This document shows positions 14,622-22,656 of a stretch of DNA of 32,896 nucleotides, in pieces (the first letter of the stretch is position 1; each line of letters begins with the position of its first letter). Source of the DNA: Coriobacteriaceae bacterium (lineage in GTDB: Bacteria; Actinomycetota; Coriobacteriia; Coriobacteriales; Eggerthellaceae); assembly GCA_015062635.1 (NCBI GenBank), contig SUUF01000012.1:1-32896 (forward strand), read 5' to 3'. The position numbers were made by a program, and so were the translations under genes. The notes under the pieces were generated by a model. That model was not told the origin of the DNA and did not search any database. It was given only the letters and a program-made list of their open reading frames with translations.

Positions 14622-15528
14622 CCTCATCTACTTCATCCGCGAAGCCTTCAAGGGCTTCCACCGCCATCTGTCGACGGCGGTCGGCTCGATCATCACGATT
14701 TTCCTGTCGCTGCTCATCATCGGCGCGTTCGCCATCGGCGGCTTCATCGTGAACAACATCGTCTCGTCCATCGAGAGCGAGGTGAACATCACCGCCTATG
14801 TGGGCGATGATGCCGACCAGAAGGACATCGAGGCGTTCGAGAGCTGGGTTTCCGGCATCGACGGCGTCGCGAAGGTCTCGTTCACGAGCAAGGAAGACGC
14901 GCTCGAGAAGTTCCGCAACTCCATGGCGTCGAGCCCCGAGATCATCGAGCAGCTCGACGGGCAGAACCCGCTGCCGGCCTCCTTCGATATCGAGCTCGAG
15001 GACCCGCAGCAGGTGCAGGACATCGCCGGGCAGATCCAGGGGAACGACAAGTTCCAGGCCATCTGCGATAACCCGGAGGATCCCTCCGATTCGCTGAAGT
15101 ACGGCCAGAAGACGGTCGAGCGCCTCTTCGCGCTCACCAACACGATCCGCATCATCGGCGTGGCGGTCATCGCGCTGCTCATCTTCATCGCGTTCATCTT
15201 CATCAACAACACCATCCGCCTGGCCATCCTCGCGCGTCGCCGCGAAATCGCCATCATGCGCCTGGTGGGCGCCTCGAACAACTTCATCCGAGGGCCGTTC
15301 CTGATGGAGGGCGCGCTGCACGCGATCATCGGCTCGGCGCTCGCCATCGCCGTGCTCGAGGTGCTGCACCGCTTCGCGCTGCCGTACGTCACGAGCGCGC
15401 TCATGTGGCTGCCCATCAACCTCGACTTCATGATCTACCTCGTCGTGTACGGCTTGCTGGTTGTCTTCGGCCTCGTCATCGGCATCATCGGCGCCATGCT
15501 CGCCATGCGCCGGTACCTGAAGATCTAA
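14614..15528 (+). CDS. ftsX: Cell division protein FtsX
   Basis: This 304-residue membrane partner of FtsE has the FtsX plan: a cytoplasmic N-terminus, one membrane segment (about 21-48), an extracytoplasmic domain (about 50-170) and three more membrane segments near 175-198, 228-252 and 272-300. Cytoplasmic motifs RRREIAIMRLVGASNNFIRGPF and the closing AMLAMRRYLKI are typical. The extracytoplasmic domain is where FtsX binds its hydrolase or adaptor. The gene overlaps ftsE by eight bases and is followed after 21 bases by the S41 peptidase homologue. No PcsB/RipC/CwlO-type hydrolase lies in this window. Confidence 0.95.
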   Translation: MHSLIYFIREAFKGFHRHLSTAVGSIITIFLSLLIIGAFAIGGFIVNNIVSSIESEVNITAYVGDDADQKDIEAFESWVSGIDGVAKVSFTSKEDALEKFRNSMASSPEIIEQLDGQNPLPASFDIELEDPQQVQDIAGQIQGNDKFQAICDNPEDPSDSLKYGQKTVERLFALTNTIRIIGVAVIALLIFIAFIFINNTIRLAILARRREIAIMRLVGASNNFIRGPFLMEGALHAIIGSALAIAVLEVLHRFALPYVTSALMWLPINLDFMIYLVVYGLLVVFGLVIGIIGAMLAMRRYLKI

Positions 15529-15549
15529 CAGCAGCCACCCGGTTTCGCC

Positions 15550-16809
15550 ATGGCGTTCCGCAGGAGGAAAAGACGCACGCAAGGCTCCCGTGATTCGCGC
15601 GCATACCGCGCGATGGGGGCCTTCGTGTTGCTGTGCCTCGCATTCTTCGCGGGCTTCCTGCTGCGCGGCAACGACGTGCTGCTCGAGCGCATGGGAATGG
15701 ATTCCCTGTCGGTCGACATCGAGCAGAACCCCGGCGCGACGGTCTCGGGCGATACCTACGATTCGCTCGCCGCGCGCATCGCCGAGGTGCAGGGCATGAT
15801 CGAGAACGAATCGCTCGACGATTACGGCCTCGAGGATTCCACCCGCACGCTCATCGCCGACTTCCTGAAAGAGACGGGCGACCCGTATGCGCGCTATTAC
15901 GATGCGCAGTCGTATGCGGCGTTCACGGCGACCGAGGCGGACGAGACCTTCGGCGTCGGCGTCCTGTTCGGCGATTACCAGAACCAAGCCTATGCGGTCG
16001 ACGTGATTCCGAGTTCGTCGGCGCAGGTCGCGGGCGTTCAAGCTGGTGACTTTGTCGTGGCCATCGACGGTGAGCGCCGGGATGAGGGCTGGACGCTCGG
16101 CGAGACGATCAAACGCACCGAGCAGGCAGATGGCACGACCGTCATCATCACGTGGCGCCGGCCCGAGAACGTCGAATCGCCCGGCGGCGAGGAATTCACC
16201 ACGACGCTTACGTGCGCGGCGGCCGAAGAGAAGAACGTGACCTCGCGCATGCGCGACAAGGACGTGGGGTACGTGAAGGTGCGCCAGCTCGGGCGCAACA
16301 CCGCCAAGCTCGTCTCGAACGCCGTGAAGGACCTCGAGGGGAAGGGCGCGAAGGCCTTCGTGCTCGACCTCCGCGACTGCCCGGGCGGCTTCCTCACCCA
16401 AGCGGTCGAGGTCGCATCGCTGTTCCAGGGAAGCGGCGTCGTCGTGCAGATACAGACGACCGAGGGCACGACGACCCGTTCGGCGACGGGAAGCGCGATC
16501 ACGCAGGCGCCGCTGGCGGTGCTCGTGAACGGGAACACCGCGGGAGCGGCCGAAGTCGTCGCCGCGAGCCTGCAGGATAGCGACCGCTGCGTCGTCGTCG
16601 GCCAGACGACGATGGGCAAGGGCACGGTCCAGCTGATGCGCGAGCTGTCGTTCGGCGGCGCGATCTCCTACACGGCGGCCCAATACCTCACCCCCTCGGG
16701 GCGCACGCTCGACAAGGCGGGCGTGAGCCCGAACGTGTCGGCGGGGTCGGGGTCGAGCGTCCAGCTCGAGCTCGCCATCGAGGCCGTGGCCGTTCGCGAA
16801 TCGGAGTAG
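15550..16809 (+). CDS. S41 (C-terminal processing) peptidase homologue lacking the catalytic serine
   Basis: This 419-residue protein has an N-terminal basic stretch and a membrane anchor (about 20-40), a helical region, a PDZ-like domain (about 130-220, starting ETFGVGVLF) and an S41 core. The core places it with CtpA/CtpB/Prc, which cleave extracytoplasmic proteins near the C-terminus with a Ser-Lys-Gln set. Lys357 and Gln361 are present in MGKGTVQ. The serine, 25 residues before the lysine in E. coli Prc numbering (the middle serine of SASASE), is Gly332 here: the segment reads NTAGAAE. The codon is GGA at 16543-16545. The protein is therefore probably inactive as a peptidase and may act as a scaffold or substrate binder. 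It follows ftsX by 21 bases and precedes rnr by four, so it belongs to the ftsEX operon. Confidence 0.9.
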   Translation: MAFRRRKRRTQGSRDSRAYRAMGAFVLLCLAFFAGFLLRGNDVLLERMGMDSLSVDIEQNPGATVSGDTYDSLAARIAEVQGMIENESLDDYGLEDSTRTLIADFLKETGDPYARYYDAQSYAAFTATEADETFGVGVLFGDYQNQAYAVDVIPSSSAQVAGVQAGDFVVAIDGERRDEGWTLGETIKRTEQADGTTVIITWRRPENVESPGGEEFTTTLTCAAAEEKNVTSRMRDKDVGYVKVRQLGRNTAKLVSNAVKDLEGKGAKAFVLDLRDCPGGFLTQAVEVASLFQGSGVVVQIQTTEGTTTRSATGSAITQAPLAVLVNGNTAGAAEVVAASLQDSDRCVVVGQTTMGKGTVQLMRELSFGGAISYTAAQYLTPSGRTLDKAGVSPNVSAGSGSSVQLELAIEAVAVRESE

Positions 16810-16813
16810 TTCC

Positions 16814-18817
16814 ATGCCCCGCGTGAAGCGCAGCGCCCGGGGGAACGCGCGGCGCGACCCCGAAGGCGTCTTGCAAATCGCCGCAGGCGGCTATGGTTTC
16901 GTCGACACCCCCGAAGGGGAATTCTTCGTTCCCGCATCGAAGATGGGCGGCGCCTTCGACGGCGATACCGTGCAGGTGCGCCCCGTCACCGTGAATCGCG
17001 ACCGGCCGCAGCCGGGCAAGGAGCACAACGCGACGGGCAAGAAGCCCACGGCACGCGTCGTCGGCGTCATCGAGCGCGCGCATGCCACGGTCGTCGGCCG
17101 CTACGAGGTGGCCGAGCCGTTCGGCGTGGTCGTGCCCGAGGACGGTCGCATCCGCCACGACATCTTCACGATGCATGCGCAAAACCCCGGTGTGCACGAC
17201 GGCGACGTGGTCCGCGTGCGCATCACGCAGTACCCGGGCCGCAATATGGCGGCGACGGGCGTCATCGAGGAAGTGATCGGCCGGGCCGATTCCCGCGGGA
17301 TCGAGGTGGACGCGATCATCGCCTCGCACAACCTGCGCACCGCATTTCCCCCCGAGGCGCTCGCCGATGCGGATGAGGCGCGTGTTGACGTGGCCGGCGC
17401 CCTCGCCGCAGGCTACGTCGATGCGCGTGATCGGTGCGTCTTCACGATAGACCCGCCCGACGCCCGCGATTTCGATGATGCGCTCTCGCTCGATGCGGTG
17501 GACGGCGGCTGGCGCCTGGGCGTCTACATCGCCGACGTGTCATGGTATGTGCGCCCGGGTTCCAGCCTCGATGCCGAGGCGCGGATGCGCGCCACGAGCG
17601 TGTACCTGGTCGACCGCGTGCTGCCGATGCTTCCCGAGGCGCTGTCGAACGGCGTATGCTCGTTGGCGCCGGGCGAGGAGCGGCGCGCGCTCGCCGTCGA
17701 CGTGCTGCTCGACGAAGCGGGGCGAGTCCGTGACGTATCGTTTTACCCCGCGTTCATCCGCTCGCAGGCGCGGCTTTCCTACGAGCAGGTGCAAGCGCTC
17801 CTCGACGGCGGGGAAGGCCATGGCATTCCCGCGCACATCTGCACGCGCCTCGTCGACCTGAGCCGCCTGGCGCAGCGATTCAAGCGCGAGCGCCGGCGGG
17901 CGGGGGCGCTCGACCTCGAATCGTCCGAGGTGCATATGGCGCTCGATGCCGAGGGAACGCCCACCGGCTACACGATGCGGCAGGCAACGAGGGCGACCGA
18001 GTTGGTCGAGCATTGCATGGTGCTCGCGAATTCGCTGGTGGCGTCATACCTGCTGCAGCAGGGCGAGCCGGCCATCTTCCGCGTGCACGGCGCGCCCGAC
18101 CCTGCGGCGCTCGCCCAGGTCGTTCCCGTGCTGCAGGAGCTCGATTACGGACGCGACGTCGACCTCGATGCGTTCATGGCGGGCAACGTGCATGCCATCC
18201 AGGCGGTGCTCGAGCGCTCGCGCGGCACGCAGGAAGCCGAGCTCGTCTCGATGCTGCTTCTGCGCGCGATGAAACGGGCGTCCTATAGCGCGGAATGCGA
18301 GCCGCATTTCGGGCTGGGACTCGAGGAGTATCTGCATTTCACGAGCCCCATCAGGCGATATCCCGACCTCGTGGCGCACCGGGCGCTCAAGCGCTGCCTG
18401 GGTTTCGCGATGCCGGAAAAACCGGGCGGCCGCGCGAAGGGCGCGCATGCCGCGCCCGGGCAGGAAGGCCTTGCGACCATCGCCGAGCACGCGAGCGCGA
18501 TGGAGCGCGCCGCCGATGATGCGGCGGCCGAAAGCCAGATGCTGAAGCTCGTGGAATACCTTGCCGGATTCGTGGGACGCACGTTCGATGCCGTCGTTTC
18601 GCGTGTGACGACATATGGCTTCTTCGTGCGGCTCGACAACACGGCCACCGGCCTGGTCGCGGCGGGCAGCCTCGGCGAGCCGTATTCGCTCGATGTGCGC
18701 CGCCAGACCATCACCGGCCAGGATACCGGCCGCGTGGTGCGCGTGGGGCAGCGCGTGCGCGTGGTGCTCGTGGACGCCCGTCCCGCCGAACGCGAGCTCG
18801 ACTTCGAGCTCGCCTGA
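16814..18817 (+). CDS. rnr: Ribonuclease R (RNB-family 3'-5' exoribonuclease)
   Basis: This 667-residue exonuclease degrades structured RNA from the 3' end and takes part in trans-translation with SmpB/tmRNA in other bacteria. It has N-terminal OB-fold cold-shock regions (about 15-180), the RNB catalytic domain beginning with the acidic cluster IDPPDARDFDD (Asp213, 216, 219/221/222 region), and a C-terminal S1 domain (about 585-665, GRTFDAVVSRVTTYGFFV). It is shorter than E. coli RNase R (813) and lacks the helix-turn-helix and basic tail, matching the compact forms of Gram-positives. The ATG at 16814 has GGAG upstream and lies four bases after the previous stop. smpB follows, which fits shared function. 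Confidence 0.94.
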   Translation: MPRVKRSARGNARRDPEGVLQIAAGGYGFVDTPEGEFFVPASKMGGAFDGDTVQVRPVTVNRDRPQPGKEHNATGKKPTARVVGVIERAHATVVGRYEVAEPFGVVVPEDGRIRHDIFTMHAQNPGVHDGDVVRVRITQYPGRNMAATGVIEEVIGRADSRGIEVDAIIASHNLRTAFPPEALADADEARVDVAGALAAGYVDARDRCVFTIDPPDARDFDDALSLDAVDGGWRLGVYIADVSWYVRPGSSLDAEARMRATSVYLVDRVLPMLPEALSNGVCSLAPGEERRALAVDVLLDEAGRVRDVSFYPAFIRSQARLSYEQVQALLDGGEGHGIPAHICTRLVDLSRLAQRFKRERRRAGALDLESSEVHMALDAEGTPTGYTMRQATRATELVEHCMVLANSLVASYLLQQGEPAIFRVHGAPDPAALAQVVPVLQELDYGRDVDLDAFMAGNVHAIQAVLERSRGTQEAELVSMLLLRAMKRASYSAECEPHFGLGLEEYLHFTSPIRRYPDLVAHRALKRCLGFAMPEKPGGRAKGAHAAPGQEGLATIAEHASAMERAADDAAAESQMLKLVEYLAGFVGRTFDAVVSRVTTYGFFVRLDNTATGLVAAGSLGEPYSLDVRRQTITGQDTGRVVRVGQRVRVVLVDARPAERELDFELA

Positions 18818-18833
18818 CCGGATGCGCGATGCG

Positions 18834-18886
18834 GCCGCCTTCCCGGCGCCGCGGAAGGTGGCAAACGGTTGCGGATGCGGTATAGT
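18834..18886 (+). promoter_or_regulatory. Hairpin after rnr and candidate smpB promoter
   Basis: GCCGCCTTCC (18834-18843) pairs with GGAAGGTGGC (18853-18862) around a 9-base loop; no T-run follows. The -10-like TATAGT lies at 18881-18886, 26 bases before the smpB ATG, again without a clear -35. smpB may thus be transcribed both with rnr and on its own. Confidence 0.45.
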
Positions 18887-18912
18887 TTGTTCTTCGGAAC
18901 AGAGAGGATGGC

Positions 18913-19395
18913 ATGGCGAAAGGCAAGGCACATACCCAGGCGAGTCGCGATATCGCCCGTAACCGCAAGGCGCTGCACGAGTACGAGGTCGTGGAACGCT
19001 TCGAGGCGGGCATCGAGCTCACGGGCACCGAGGTGAAGTCGCTGCGCGAGAACAACTGCCAGCTCACCGATGCCTTCGTGCTGATACGCAAAGGGCAGGC
19101 GTGGCTGCACAACCTGCACATCTCGCCCTATTCCCATGGCAGCTACAACAATCCCGATCCCGACCGCAAGCGCCGGCTGCTGTTGCACCGCAAGCAGATC
19201 ATGGTGCTCTCGCAAAAGGTGAAGGAACGCGGCTTGGCCATCGTGCCGCTGCGGATGTACTATTCGGAAAAGAATCTCGTGAAGGTCGAGATCGCCCTGG
19301 CACGCGGCAAGAAGCTCCACGACAAGCGCCAGTCGATGGCCGAACGCGACGTGAAGCGCGACATCGAGCGGGCGATGAAGCAACGGTACCGGTAA
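18913..19395 (+). CDS. smpB: SsrA-binding protein SmpB
   Basis: This 160-residue protein binds tmRNA and brings it to stalled ribosomes for trans-translation. Recognisable are the N-terminal RNRKALHEYEV, the beta-barrel segment GIELTGTEVKSLRE, NCQLTDAFV, the HNLHISPYSHGSYNNPDPDRKRRLLLHR stretch and the basic C-terminal tail, which mimics a codon-anticodon pair in the decoding centre (KKLHDKRQSMAERD). Length is normal. The start has GAGAGG upstream. tmRNA itself is often close to smpB, but no tmRNA was found in this window. Confidence 0.96.
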   Translation: MAKGKAHTQASRDIARNRKALHEYEVVERFEAGIELTGTEVKSLRENNCQLTDAFVLIRKGQAWLHNLHISPYSHGSYNNPDPDRKRRLLLHRKQIMVLSQKVKERGLAIVPLRMYYSEKNLVKVEIALARGKKLHDKRQSMAERDVKRDIERAMKQRYR

Positions 19396-19418
19396 CACCG
19401 AAGACGAAGGAGGCCATG

Positions 19419-19949
19419 ATGGCGGAAAACGAGGTTATCGCATTCGACGATGCGCAGGATGAGCCCACGGCGGTCGCCGAACCTTCGGTGGAGGAAACCG
19501 CGGAGCCGACGGCCCCCGCCCAGGAGGCCGCGGAGGCCGCGCAGCCCGCACCCGTCTTGAACCAGGACGTGCTCGACATGATCGCGACGCTTCACGCGCG
19601 CCTTTCCGACCTGGAAGCCGCCATCCGCGCACAGCAGGTCGCGTTGCCCGGCCTCGCGACGAAGCTCGACCGTATCGACGACCGCATCTACCTTTTGGAA
19701 ACCGAGGTCTCGAAGGGCGCGTTTGCCGCAGCTCCCGCCGCCGCTTCGGGCGCCAAGGAGCCAGAAGGCGCCGCGGATGACAACGGCATGAACATCCTGA
19801 CCCCCGAGGCCAAGGAGAAGATCGGCGAATTCGCCGGCGATTTGCGCGAAGTCGCGAAGACCGGCGCCGAGACCCTCGCCGACTTGAACGAGGCGTTCTC
19901 GGACATCACCTCGCCCTTCAAGGCATTCACGAAGCGCGGGCGCCGGTAA
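19419..19949 (+). CDS. Unknown acidic protein with predicted coiled coil
   Basis: I do not recognise this 176-residue protein. Residues 1-50 are acidic and Ala/Pro/Glu-rich, probably disordered. Residues about 50-100 (LDMIATLHARLSDLEAAIRAQQ... through DDRIYLLETEVSK) have a heptad-like pattern suggesting a coiled coil. A second low-complexity stretch (AAAPAAASG) leads to a helical C-terminus (AKEKIGEFAGDLREVAKTGAETLADLNEAFSD) ending in a basic KRGRR. There is no signal peptide or membrane segment. ATG 19419 has AAGGAGG at good spacing; ATG 19416 is too close. It follows smpB by 23 bases and is closed by a strong terminator, so it is the last gene of the smpB unit. Confidence 0.75.
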   Translation: MAENEVIAFDDAQDEPTAVAEPSVEETAEPTAPAQEAAEAAQPAPVLNQDVLDMIATLHARLSDLEAAIRAQQVALPGLATKLDRIDDRIYLLETEVSKGAFAAAPAAASGAKEPEGAADDNGMNILTPEAKEKIGEFAGDLREVAKTGAETLADLNEAFSDITSPFKAFTKRGRR

Positions 19950-19972
19950 GCGCCAACCGCAGGGGAATACGA

Positions 19973-20009
19973 CGATGGGCTGCGGGATACCTGCGGCCCA
20001 TCGTTTTTT
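19973..20009 (+). terminator. Rho-independent terminator closing the smpB unit
   Basis: CGATGGGC and GCCCATCG form an 8-bp outer stem with further pairing inside, followed by six T. Confidence 0.9.
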
Positions 20010-20010
20010 G

Positions 20011-20049
20011 GCTCCCGGCGCGATGCGGAATGGCGGGGGAGCCGGGAGC
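20011..20049. repeat. Second hairpin in the convergent spacer
   Basis: GCTCCCGGC (20011-20019) and GCCGGGAGC (20041-20049) are a perfect 9-bp inverted repeat with a 21-base loop. It lies between the plus-strand terminator and the rpmB terminator and may support termination in either direction. Confidence 0.5.
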
Positions 20050-20063
20050 ATTTCCAACGCGAA

Positions 20064-20085
20064 AAGGCCGCCCGAGGGCGGCCTT
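20064..20085 (-). terminator. rpmB terminator
   Basis: AAGGCCGCCC-TC-GGGCGGCCTT is a perfect 10-bp stem. Read on the minus strand it ends in TTTT, 28 bases after the rpmB stop codon. Confidence 0.85.
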
Positions 20086-20112
20086 CGCGGTTCAGATGAA
20101 AAAAGAGCGTGA

Positions 20113-20304
20113 TTACGCGCGCTCGACCTTGCCGGCCTTCATGCACTTCGTGCAGACGTTGGCCTTGCGCACATGACCCTTGCTATCGCGGATGGTGACC
20201 TTCTGGATGTTCGGGCGGAACATGCGGTTGGACACGCGATGCGAGTGGCTGACGCTCCGGCCGGCGACGGGCTTCTTACCGCAGACTTCGCAGATCTTAG
20301 ACAT
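20113..20304 (-). CDS. rpmB: Ribosomal protein L28 (bL28), zinc-binding form
   Basis: This 63-residue large-subunit protein begins MSKICEVCGKKP, continues with the L28 signature SHSHRVSNRMFRPNIQ and ends with CTKCMKAGK. The two CxxC pairs mark the zinc-containing (C+) form, like the L31 at the window start. ATG 20304 has GGAGAG upstream. It stands alone on the minus strand with its own promoter and terminator and diverges from the asp23-recG-coaD run, an arrangement also seen in Bacillus (rpmB next to yloU/yloV). Confidence 0.96.
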   Translation of the reverse strand: MSKICEVCGKKPVAGRSVSHSHRVSNRMFRPNIQKVTIRDSKGHVRKANVCTKCMKAGKVERA

Positions 20305-20371
20305 TTCACACTCTCCAATTCGAACTATTATCAACGGGGTGTTCCGTTGCTGCTTTCCAATAAGCCCAAGC

Positions 20372-20401
20372 ACTATATCACACGCACCCGTGCGTTTCCA
20401 A
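20372..20401 (-). promoter_or_regulatory. rpmB promoter with palindrome between -35 and -10
   Basis: On the minus strand TTGGAA (20396-20401) and TATAGT (20372-20377) are 18 bases apart and 70 bases upstream of rpmB. The spacer contains the 14-base palindrome ACGCAC-CC-GTGCGT as read on the plus strand (20382-20395), a plausible repressor site. Confidence 0.55.
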
Positions 20402-20638
20402 GGTTTTGTTGGGAATATCGTCAAGCGCGCATACCATCACGGTTTCTCCACTGTTTGCGCCCGCCGATGCGGCACTGCGCGTCCATCTGGGGCGACCGCC
20501 GCGGCAGCCGTATCGGCGGGGCGCCACGAAAAATGCAGATTGGCTGAAAAGGCAGGCGGGGTCGCGCTGCATCGGGCGGGTGGGTTATACTCTTTGCCCG
20601 TATTATCGAATGCAGGTCAGCTTGATGGAAGGATAGCC
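20402..20638. other. Divergent intergenic region rpmB/asp23
   Basis: No gene is supported between the two divergent starts. Apart from the rpmB promoter, the only signal is TATACT at 20586-20591, a candidate -10 for the asp23-coaD run, 48 bases before its first ATG, with no clear -35. The middle (20420-20560) shows nothing I can name. Confidence 0.4.
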
Positions 20639-20983
20639 ATGCCGAACAACATCCCCGGCAATCTCCATATCTCGAACGATGTGCTGGCCGACCTGGCCGG
20701 TGCCGCCGCGCTCGAATGCTACGGCGTCGTCGGGGTGTGCGCCCCGTCGCCCATCGATGGCATTGCGAAGCTCCTGCCGCAGTCGCGTCTGCGCCGCGGC
20801 GTGGTCGTGCGCCAGGGCGAGGAGGGCATCCACGTCAACCTCTACATCATCATCGAGCACGGCACGAACATCAGCACCGTGTGCAAGAACCTCGTCGACC
20901 AGGTCACGTTCGTCCTCGAGGATTACGCCGCGGTGAAGGTCGACGCCGTCGAAGTGAAGGTCGAGGGCGTGCGGGTGCGTTAA
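20639..20983 (+). CDS. Asp23/Gls24-family envelope stress protein
   Basis: This 114-residue protein matches the Asp23/Gls24 (DUF322, YloU-like) family: NLHISNDVLADLAGAAALECYGVVGVC at the N-terminus, a GVVVRQGEEGIHVNLYIIIEHG strand region and a C-terminal VKVDAVEVKVEGVRV. Members are abundant cytoplasmic or membrane-associated proteins linked to cell-envelope stress and, through neighbouring DAK2 proteins, to fatty acid metabolism; the molecular function is not established. ATG 20639 has GGAAGGA upstream. It begins a closely spaced run with the DAK2 protein, recG, rsmD and coaD. Confidence 0.9.
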   Translation: MPNNIPGNLHISNDVLADLAGAAALECYGVVGVCAPSPIDGIAKLLPQSRLRRGVVVRQGEEGIHVNLYIIIEHGTNISTVCKNLVDQVTFVLEDYAAVKVDAVEVKVEGVRVR

Positions 20984-21031
20984 GCGCCGCCTGAAACCCG
21001 ACCGCGAGATACAACAGGAGTCGCAACCCCC

Positions 21032-22651
21032 ATGTCCTATCATTCCAAAGATATCATCAACGCCATCGCCGCCGCGAGCCACGTGCTCAGCGCCCGCAAG
21101 GAAGAGGTGAACCGCCTCAACGTGTTCCCCGTGCCCGACGGCGATACCGGCACCAACATGTCGCTGACCATCGAGACGGTGGTCGAGAACCTTTCGAAGC
21201 TGCCCGTCGGGGCCGGCTCGGCCGAGATTCGCCGTGCCGTCACGCAAGGCGCGCTCATGGGCGCCCGCGGCAACTCCGGCGTCATCACGTCGCAGATCCT
21301 GCGCGGTTTCTGCGAGGGCTACGGCGATGCCACCTCGTTGAACACCGAGGCGCTCGACGTCGCGTTCGCCCGTGCGGTCGAAGTGGCGTTCCAGGCGGTG
21401 CGCAAGGCCGTCGAGGGCACGATTCTCACGGTGCTGCGCGACAGCGCCCGCGCCGCCCACGAGGCGGCCGAGAACGGCGACACCACCGACGAGGCGCTCA
21501 AGCGCATCGTCGCCGAGGCATATGAATCGGTGAACCGCACCCCCGACCTGCTTCCCGTGCTGAAGGAGAACAACGTCGTCGACTCCGGCGGTTTCGGCCT
21601 GGCCATCTTCTTCGACGCCTTCGCGAGCGCCATCATGGGGCTCGAGACCCCGCTCACCGACGAGCTGGAGCTGCGCGGCGCGCCGAAGGTCGAGATCGAG
21701 AACTTCAACGACTGGGAGGGCAGCGAGTACCGCTACTGCAACGAGTTCCTCGTCGATTCCACCGAGCTCGACAAGGAAGATGCGCTGCGCTACCTGTCCA
21801 CGCTCGGCGATTGCGAGCTCGTGGTGGGCGAGGCGCCGAAGTACAAGGTGCACGTGCATTCCAACGAGCCCAACCGCGTGCTCGAGTACTTCCTCGCGCG
21901 TGGCCAGATCTTCGAGGTGCACATCCATAACATGGACCTGCAGAGCATCGAGCGCAACGAGAAGCTCGAGGCCGAGCGCGAGGCGTCCCACAAGCCGCTC
22001 GGCGTCGTGGCCGTCGCAGCTGGCGCGGGCAACGCCGCCATCCTCGAGAGCCTGGGCGTCGACGTCGTCGTGACCGGTGGGCAGACGATGAACCCGTCCA
22101 CGAAGGACCTGGTCGACGCCGTGCAGCGCGCGAATGCCGACGAGGTCATCATCCTCCCGAACAACAAGAACATCATCATGGCGAGCCAGAGCTGCAAGGA
22201 AGTCTCCGAGATTCCGTGCGACATCGTCCCCACGGTGAGCGTGCCGCAAGGCTTCTCGGCCCTGTTCGGCTATAACCCCGAGGGAACGCTGGCCGAGAAC
22301 ATCGAGTCGATGACCGAGGCCTTCGCCGACGTGAAGACCGGCGAGGTGACCCAGGCCATCAAGGACGCGAAAGACGCACATGGCAACGCCATCGCCGCTG
22401 GCGACACCATCGGCCTCATCGACGATTCCATCGAGTCCATCGGCGTGAGCGTCGAGGACGTGACGATGGACATCCTCGAGAAGATGGATGCCGACGAGGC
22501 TGACGACCTGATGATCCTCGCGGGCGAGGATATGGACGATGCGCGTTTCAACGCGCTCGTTGAGCGCATCCAGGCCCAGTTCGAGGACCTGGAAATCGAT
22601 GCGCAGCGCGGCGAGCAGCCGCTGTATCCCATCGTGCTTTCGGTGGAATAG
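21032..22651 (+). CDS. DAK2-domain protein, probable fatty acid kinase subunit FakA (YloV-like)
   Basis: This 539-residue protein has an N-terminal DhaL/DAK2 nucleotide-binding domain with NVFPVPDGDTGTNMSLT (the metal-binding Asp36 and Asp38) and RGNSGVITSQ. A middle domain contains YKVHVHSNEPNRVLEY, and a C-terminal domain ends near LYPIVLSVE. This order is that of FakA, which phosphorylates fatty acids bound to a FakB (DegV-type) carrier so that they can enter phospholipid synthesis. No fakB gene lies here, so it would be encoded elsewhere. A CAGGAG motif precedes the ATG. The asp23-fakA-recG order is conserved in Firmicutes. The stop is five bases before recG. Confidence 0.9.
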   Translation: MSYHSKDIINAIAAASHVLSARKEEVNRLNVFPVPDGDTGTNMSLTIETVVENLSKLPVGAGSAEIRRAVTQGALMGARGNSGVITSQILRGFCEGYGDATSLNTEALDVAFARAVEVAFQAVRKAVEGTILTVLRDSARAAHEAAENGDTTDEALKRIVAEAYESVNRTPDLLPVLKENNVVDSGGFGLAIFFDAFASAIMGLETPLTDELELRGAPKVEIENFNDWEGSEYRYCNEFLVDSTELDKEDALRYLSTLGDCELVVGEAPKYKVHVHSNEPNRVLEYFLARGQIFEVHIHNMDLQSIERNEKLEAEREASHKPLGVVAVAAGAGNAAILESLGVDVVVTGGQTMNPSTKDLVDAVQRANADEVIILPNNKNIIMASQSCKEVSEIPCDIVPTVSVPQGFSALFGYNPEGTLAENIESMTEAFADVKTGEVTQAIKDAKDAHGNAIAAGDTIGLIDDSIESIGVSVEDVTMDILEKMDADEADDLMILAGEDMDDARFNALVERIQAQFEDLEIDAQRGEQPLYPIVLSVE

Positions 22652-22656
22652 CGCAC

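Noticed and set aside
14578..16815. Long minus-strand frame opposite ftsX and the S41 homologue
   Set aside because: Antisense shadow with low-complexity composition and no ribosome site.
19396..20112. tmRNA next to smpB
   Set aside because: The tRNA-like ends and tag-peptide frame of tmRNA were not found; the space is filled by a coding gene and terminator hairpins.
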